Assembly: GCA_905221605.1 (NCBI GenBank)
Contig: CAJNDS010002579.1
Span: 1,100,734-1,164,733, forward strand
Direction of reading: 5' to 3'
Origin: Symbiodinium natans
Taxonomy: Eukaryota > Sar > Dinophyceae > Suessiales > Symbiodiniaceae
DNA: 64,000 nucleotides
The position numbers and the translations under genes are program-made. The notes beneath the pieces are model-generated. The model was given only the letters and a program-made list of their open reading frames with translations, ran no database searches and was not told the origin of the DNA. This document shows positions 63,612 through 64,000 of this stretch, in pieces; position 1 is the stretch's first letter, and each line of letters begins with the position of its first letter.

Positions 63612-63677
63612 GTATCTGGCCCTGTCCAACATGACAACCTGGGAGAACATGTCCTGGCACAACATCAGCTACCTCAG
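63612..63677 (+). CDS. DHHC enzyme exon with TTxE motif (YLALSNMTTWENMSW)
   Basis: The acceptor is AACCCCAG and the GC donor is at 63678. It reads YLALSNMTTWENMSW then H-N-I-S-Y-L. T-T-W-E after L-x-x-x-N is the conserved TTxE motif that follows the last membrane helix. Confidence 0.9.
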
Positions 63678-63692
63678 GCCGCCATGGAGTCG

Positions 63693-63799
63693 GCTTAGGG
63701 TTTAGGGTTTAGGGTTTAGGGTTTAGGGTTTAGGGTTTAGGGTTTAGGGTTTAGGGTTTAGGGTTTAGGGTTTAGGGTTTAGGGTTTAGGGTTTAGGGT
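63693..63799. repeat. TTTAGGG array
   Basis: About 15 perfect heptamers, starting 15 bp after the GC donor of the TTxE exon (63678). Confidence 0.96.
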
Positions 63800-63910
63800 G
63801 GGTTCGGGATTCAGACGTTCAGGGTTCTATAGGGGCACCGTCCTACGGTTTAGGGAGAAGGGCTCTAGGAGTCTCCCGTCTGCCCTAGAAGCCGTAGATT
63901 TAAATTTCAG

Positions 63911-63998
63911 GACAACCGAAGAGCCGCCTAAGTCCAAGAAGGGTGCGGATGAGCCTCCATGTCAGTCTTGCCTGAAAGTGTCCAAAGGGGAACCTTAA
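63911..63998 (+). CDS. Probable terminal exon of the DHHC enzyme (Lys/Pro-rich tail)
   Basis: A consensus acceptor TAAATTTCAG precedes it. AG|G completes arginine, then TTEEPPKSKKGADEPPCQSC and L-K-V-S-K-G-E-P are followed by TAA at 63996-63998. The tail is short and polar. If a donor lies outside my reading, the gene could continue past the window. Confidence 0.6.
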
Positions 63999-64000
63999 AA

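Larger units (their letters stand above)
57493..63998 (+). other. Gene C: DHHC-type protein S-acyltransferase (palmitoyltransferase), multi-exon
   Basis: Enzymes of this family sit in endomembranes or the plasma membrane and transfer palmitate to protein cysteines through the cysteine of the DHHC motif. Here nine exons from 58879 to 63998 join in phase. The reconstructed cysteine-rich domain has the exact family spacing C-x2-C-x9-H-C-x2-C-x2-C-x4-D-H-H-C-x5-C. It is followed by the C-V-G-x-x-N motif, two hydrophobic segments and T-T-x-E. Every one of the eight introns uses a GC donor and ends in AG, and introns range from about 330 to 850 bp. The C-terminus ends in TAA at 63996-63998. Two weaker exons (57493, 58277) may extend it upstream. 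The exons for membrane segments 1 and 2 and the start codon were not found, nor was the usual PaCCT motif. Confidence 0.88.

Noticed and set aside
1-64000. CRISPR array among the many tandem repeats
   Set aside because: Repeats are contiguous short units or inverted elements. No regular repeat-spacer pattern or cas gene is present, and the locus is eukaryotic.
1-64000. Dinoflagellate spliced-leader relic (TTTTGGCTCAAG-like)
   Set aside because: I looked for the motif by eye and found no convincing match. Only short GGCTCA fragments turned up.

Overview
The window reads as nuclear DNA of a dinoflagellate, probably of the symbiodiniacean type. Four things point there. Short tandem arrays of the plant/dinoflagellate telomere heptamer TTTAGGG/CCCTAAA and its variants occur every few hundred bases, in both orientations. 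All convincing coding pieces lie on the + strand in a head-to-tail row. The coding pieces are micro-exons of roughly 20-90 nt, separated by introns of 0.2-4 kb. Most of the junctions I could reconcile use a GC 5' splice site (GC...AG|G), a known dinoflagellate peculiarity. Almost all of the long open frames in the window are shadows of repeats. The real coding sequence becomes visible only when small exons are joined in phase.

Gene A (about 463-35048, 5' end outside the window or unresolved) encodes a pentatricopeptide repeat (PPR) protein, or possibly more than one. At least 20 exon pieces carry PPR helices, and in the best stretch (23974-30888) seven exons join in phase with an exact 35-residue spacing. 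The last recognisable exon ends in TAG at 35046-35048. Gene B (about 38655-54019) begins with micro-exons that join into a METTL21/Methyltransf_16-like class I methyltransferase. A chain of unrecognised but phase-compatible exons follows and ends with TAA at 54017-54019. Whether the two halves are one gene is not settled. Gene C (about 57.5-63998) is a DHHC-type protein S-acyltransferase. Nine well-phased exons rebuild the complete cysteine-rich DHHC domain, two membrane segments and the TTxE motif, and end with TAA at 63996-63998. All eight introns between these exons use GC donors.

The introns and intergenic DNA hold several kinds of sequence: telomere-like arrays with 7-, 8- and 9-bp units; many 80-160 bp elements with terminal inverted repeats (MITE-like, at least eight families); homopolymeric G/C tracts; TA-, CA- and triplet microsatellites; an 800-bp inverted array of an AAACCATT octamer; a degraded Ty1/copia RNase H fragment (25032-25226); and a 1.3-kb minisatellite (55388-56698) of alternating 33- and 34-bp units that stays open in several frames on both strands.

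A 100-N scaffold gap sits at 17028-17127. The 400 bp after it is repeated exactly 1200 bp downstream, so 17.0-18.7 kb may be misassembled. I found no rRNA, intact tRNA, CRISPR array or bacterial-type gene, and no dinoflagellate spliced-leader relic was recognised. Exon calls were made by eye from splice signals, phase and family consensus. I had no transcript evidence.
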